Assembly (NCBI GenBank): GCA_964386865.1
Contig: CAYLUN010000157.1
Coordinates: 1 to 9,137 of the forward strand
Direction: 5' to 3'
Length of the DNA: 9,137 nt
From: CAYLUN01 sp964386865
GTDB lineage: Bacteria > Verrucomicrobiota > Kiritimatiellia > RFP12 > UBA1067
In this document: positions 6,866 to 9,137 of the stretch, piece by piece
How positions within the stretch are numbered: the first letter of the stretch is position 1
Layout: every line of letters starts with the position of its first letter
The notes under the pieces: generated by a model
Database searches by the model: none
What the model was told of the DNA's origin: nothing
Seen by the model: the letters and a program-made list of their open reading frames with translations, nothing else
Made by a program: the position numbers and the translations under genes

Positions 6866-8044
6866 ATGAACAGTTTCAATGGTGCTTGTGCGGCTGCGGT
6901 GGCTGTCTTCGCTGCGGCCTTGCCGATGTTGGCAGGGCCTCCCGTTGCGCTCTGGTCGAACGCGACGCTGCGGGCGGTGTCCAAAGTTGCGGAGCGTCAC
7001 TCGATCCACACGTACTTCAACGTGTCGCCGGAGAGCCCCGACGGCCTTTACGTGCTGTTCTACGCGTCGAGGGCCGAGGACGCTCAAACGGGCGAACTGG
7101 TGATGCAGAAGAGGGCTACGGGAGAAGAGGCCGTCATCGCGCGCGGCGTCGTGACGGAGGACGCGCACCGGGCGGCCTGCCAGCAGTGGATGGACGGCGG
7201 CCGCGCGATCGTGTACCACGACTGCCGCGCGGGGCGCTGGACGGTGTTGGCCGTGGATCGCGAGACGCTGAAGGAGCGCGTCGTGGCGGTGGACCGCCAG
7301 CTCGGGTTCGGCGCGGCGGCCGGCTCGCAGGTGCCGCTCTACGGCTGCCACTGGAAGCCGGGGGCGTATCGCGATTTGGAACTCGCCGACCTGCGGACGG
7401 GCGTGATCCGGACGGCGGTGCGGGTGTCTGACGCTGTCGCGCAAGCGCCCGAGTGGGCGGCCAAGACGTTCGGCGGCGGTTCGCCCGCACTCTCCATCTT
7501 CTTCCCCGTCGTGAGCCCCGACGGCCAGCGTGTTTTCTTTAAGCTCGCAAAGGGCGGTGGGGGCGACAATTTCCGCTCATCGTCGGCCAGCGTGCGCGAG
7601 GGCAAGTTCGTTTACGATCTGGCGTCCGGCTCGCTCGTGCGCTTCTATCCGCAATGGGGCCACCCCGCCTGGCATCCCGATTCGCGACGGCTCATCGAGA
7701 AGGGCAACGTGCTTCTGGAGCCGGATACGAAGACTGTCAAGAAACTGGCTGTGCTCCCGACGGACCATCCCTCGTTCGCTCCCGACGGCACGCTGTTCGT
7801 GAGCGACGGAAAAATATCCAAGGCGGACTACGCCGCCACGGGCAACCAGGTGGTGACCGTCGGCAGCGCCACGGCGGACGAGCAGGCGCGCGTGGATCTA
7901 TTCAAAGCAACGGAAGGCGCGAAGACGTGGCGCAAGTCGCACCCTCACCCGGCTTTCAGCCCTGACGGGCGCAGGCTCTACTACAACGTCAACGCGGGGC
8001 CGTGGACGGAGCTGCGGGTCGCGGAGGTTTCAGACGGGCGGTGA
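6866..8044 (+). CDS. Secreted PD40/TolB-like beta-propeller, oligogalacturonate lyase-like
   Basis: A 392-residue exported beta-propeller protein. Residues 1-23 form a signal peptide (MNSFNGACAAAVAVFAAALP, then MLAG). The mature part repeats the PD40 signature: PESPDGLYVLFYAS (55-68), VVSPDGQRVFFKL (215-227), HPAWHPDSRRLIEKG (266-280), HPSFAPDGTLFVSDG (301-315) and HPHPAFSPDGRRLYYNV (359-375). Other distinctive blocks are DAHRAACQQWMDGGRAIVYHD (99-119), PLYGCHWKPGAYRDLELA (157-174), SIFFP (210-214) and DNFR (234-237). Clustered His residues (His266, His270, His301, His359, His361) in propeller loops resemble the metal-binding arrangement of oligogalacturonate lyases, but I cannot assign equivalent catalytic residues. 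The architecture resembles uncharacterised secreted proteins I know from Planctomycetes and relatives. It diverges from the LamG gene and converges on the Asp-box gene. A lyase of uronic-acid oligomers is possible; a non-enzymatic sugar-binding propeller is equally possible. Confidence 0.8.
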   Translation: MNSFNGACAAAVAVFAAALPMLAGPPVALWSNATLRAVSKVAERHSIHTYFNVSPESPDGLYVLFYASRAEDAQTGELVMQKRATGEEAVIARGVVTEDAHRAACQQWMDGGRAIVYHDCRAGRWTVLAVDRETLKERVVAVDRQLGFGAAAGSQVPLYGCHWKPGAYRDLELADLRTGVIRTAVRVSDAVAQAPEWAAKTFGGGSPALSIFFPVVSPDGQRVFFKLAKGGGGDNFRSSSASVREGKFVYDLASGSLVRFYPQWGHPAWHPDSRRLIEKGNVLLEPDTKTVKKLAVLPTDHPSFAPDGTLFVSDGKISKADYAATGNQVVTVGSATADEQARVDLFKATEGAKTWRKSHPHPAFSPDGRRLYYNVNAGPWTELRVAEVSDGR

Positions 8045-8055
8045 TGCGTTGCCTC

Positions 8056-8135
8056 GGGCCGGCTGAAGCCGGGACAACATGCCGTGGACGAACAGGCCTG
8101 CGGCGTCCGCACGTTGTACCGGCTTCAGCCGGCCC
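8056..8135. repeat. 80-base REP-like inverted repeat between convergent genes
   Basis: The arms are 8056-8078 and 8113-8135, 23 bases each with one mismatch (8073/8118). The outer 17 bases, GGGCCGGCTGAAGCCGG, pair perfectly, and the inner ACAAC pairs with GTTGT. Inside, GTGGACG and CGTCCGCAC extend the stem with a bulge. Each arm is itself an inner palindrome, CCGGCT-GA-AGCCGG. It fills nearly the whole 103 bases between the stops at 8044 and 8150. It could be a bidirectional terminator or mRNA-stabilising hairpin, or a member of a dispersed REP/MITE-like family. No T-run follows, which argues against a simple intrinsic terminator. Confidence 0.8.
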
Positions 8136-8147
8136 CGGTTCACGCCC

Positions 8148-9137
8148 CTATCGCTTGCACTTATAAAGGCAGACGCCGGCGGCCCAGAGCTCGCGGGTCT
8201 CGGGGTTGTAGCGCAGCAGCAGCGGCTTGCAGTAGGGCAGGTCGGAGGTGATCTCCTGCCAGGTCGCGCCGCCGTCGCGGGTTTCATACACGCCGCCCAC
8301 GGCGCTGTTGCCCCACGTGGTGGCGGCGAACCACAGCCTCTTGGCGTCGGCTGGGTCGGTCTCGATCGCCACGATGATGCGCTCGCTGAACGGAAACGCT
8401 GTGAGCTTCTTCCAACTCGCGCCGTGGTCCGCGCTGCGCCAGAGGTTGTTGCCAGGGCAGTAGACCGCGCCGTCGGCCGCCACATGCACGTTGAAGGGCC
8501 ACGTCTCATTTTTGAAAACATGCAGCCACGACGCGCCGCCGTCCTCGCTGCGGTAGAGCCCCCCGCCCTCGGCACAGGCCGCCCAGTAGAGCCGCTGCGA
8601 GTTGGTCGGGTCGATCGCGAGACCGAAGAACGCGCGGCGGCTGCCGGGCTGGGCCGAGAGCTGCGACCACGTGAAGCCGCCGTCGCGCGACTTGAAGACG
8701 CCTCCGCCGCTCTTGCCGTCCGCGGGGTCTCCGTCGATGCCCAGGTAGAGCGTTTTCGGATCTTTCGGGTCGGCGGCCAGGGCGCGGGGAGCGCCGGTGC
8801 CCCACATGGTGTTGGCGTGCGGGTTGGCGGCAGGCAGGCCGGCCGTCGACCACCTGAAGCTCTTGCCGCCGTCTTCGCTGATGACCACGCGGTTGGGGCC
8901 TTTGGAGTCCCACGGGCTGCACGTGCTGAGGATGCGGTCCACGCCGTTGTTGTCCGAGATCGCGAGCCGCCAGTGGTGGCCGGCGATCTCCGTGTCGTAC
9001 TTGAGCGGCCAGAGCTGCTTCCAGTTCGCGCCGTTGTCCGCGCTCATCAGCACGCCCTCGTCCATGGCGCTGGCGTAGGTTCGGCCCTTGTGGAAGCGCA
9101 GGTCGTAAATGCAGGAGATGTCCGCGCCGCGCACGCG
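8148..9137 (-). CDS. Asp-box (BNR/sortilin-like) beta-propeller protein, C-terminal part
   Basis: The last 329 residues of a protein whose start lies beyond the right edge; stop TAG at 8150-8148. Six Asp-box motifs are visible, at residues 32-39 (SADNGANW), 87-94 (SEDGGKSF), 150-157 (SRDGGFTW), 197-204 (SEDGGASW), 235-242 (SADHGASW) and 286-293 (TRDGGATW). They alternate with strands of the type ADPKDPKTLYLGID, IDPTNSQRLYWAA and TDPADAKRLWFAA. This is the pattern of sialidase, GH74 and VPS10/sortilin-type propellers. The six boxes at roughly 40-65 residue spacing suggest six visible blades, with more likely upstream. I see no sialidase FRIP motif or GH74 catalytic residues in the visible part, so the reaction cannot be named. 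The protein ends soon after the last blade (GVCLYKCKR), with no C-terminal sorting domain. The same fold dominates many secreted proteins of glycan-degrading PVC bacteria. Confidence 0.85.
   Translation of the reverse strand, partial: RVRGADISCIYDLRFHKGRTYASAMDEGVLMSADNGANWKQLWPLKYDTEIAGHHWRLAISDNNGVDRILSTCSPWDSKGPNRVVISEDGGKSFRWSTAGLPAANPHANTMWGTGAPRALAADPKDPKTLYLGIDGDPADGKSGGGVFKSRDGGFTWSQLSAQPGSRRAFFGLAIDPTNSQRLYWAACAEGGGLYRSEDGGASWLHVFKNETWPFNVHVAADGAVYCPGNNLWRSADHGASWKKLTAFPFSERIIVAIETDPADAKRLWFAATTWGNSAVGGVYETRDGGATWQEITSDLPYCKPLLLRYNPETRELWAAGVCLYKCKR

Noticed and set aside
8148..9137. Sialidase, prompted by Asp boxes next to a sialate O-acetylesterase-like gene in the same window
   Set aside because: Asp boxes occur in many propellers. 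No FRIP motif or arginine triad can be identified in the visible part, and the two genes are about 6.6 kb apart in unrelated contexts.
1..9137. Defence system, mobile element, CRISPR array or biosynthetic cluster
   Set aside because: No transposase, integrase, nuclease, toxin-antitoxin pair, spaced repeats or biosynthetic enzymes were found; all six genes belong to recognisable housekeeping, membrane or secreted glycan-related families.

Overview
The window is GC-rich throughout and densely coding, with six protein genes and only short intergenic gaps. The gene content is a secreted SASA-family esterase, a secreted discoidin/Calx-beta/DUF2341/LamG mosaic protein, a secreted PD40-type propeller of a kind I associate with Planctomycetes and relatives, and an Asp-box propeller. 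Together these suggest a bacterium of the Planctomycetes-Verrucomicrobia-Lentisphaerae-Kiritimatiellae group, probably a glycan degrader. The taxonomy is inferred from gene families only; no rRNA or other marker gene is present.

Layout. 1-1538 (minus): sialate O-acetylesterase-like enzyme, complete at its N terminus and cut by the window edge probably within a few residues of its end. 1539-1720: divergent intergenic region with a good promoter for the next gene. 1721-2914 (plus): membrane electron-transfer protein that fuses a NapH/MauN-like membrane half to a NapG/MauM-like half with four [4Fe-4S] clusters. 3006-4439 (plus): YihY/BrkB-family membrane protein with a C-terminal winged-helix-like tail, in tandem with the preceding gene. 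It ends 21 bases from the convergent gene at 4461-6695 (minus), a secreted multidomain carbohydrate-binding-type protein. 6696-6865: divergent intergenic region with an AT-rich island and a three-copy short repeat. 6866-8044 (plus): secreted beta-propeller resembling oligogalacturonate lyase. 8045-8147: convergent intergenic region almost filled by an 80-base inverted repeat. 8148-9137 (minus): C-terminal 329 residues of an Asp-box (BNR/sortilin-like) propeller protein whose start lies outside the window.

How the genes fit together. Orientation changes after almost every gene, so there is no large operon. Four of the six products look exported or extracytoplasmic in family type and fit polysaccharide or host-glycan handling: deacetylation, adhesion or binding, and propeller enzymes or binding proteins. 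The 1721 and 3006 genes may be cotranscribed, but they have no obvious functional link to each other or to the glycan genes. I do not see a defence system, mobile element, CRISPR array, tRNA or rRNA. The most notable items are the NapH-NapG fusion with an internal twin-arginine-like motif, its apparently leaderless promoter, the winged-helix tail on the BrkB protein, and the REP-like 80-base inverted repeat.
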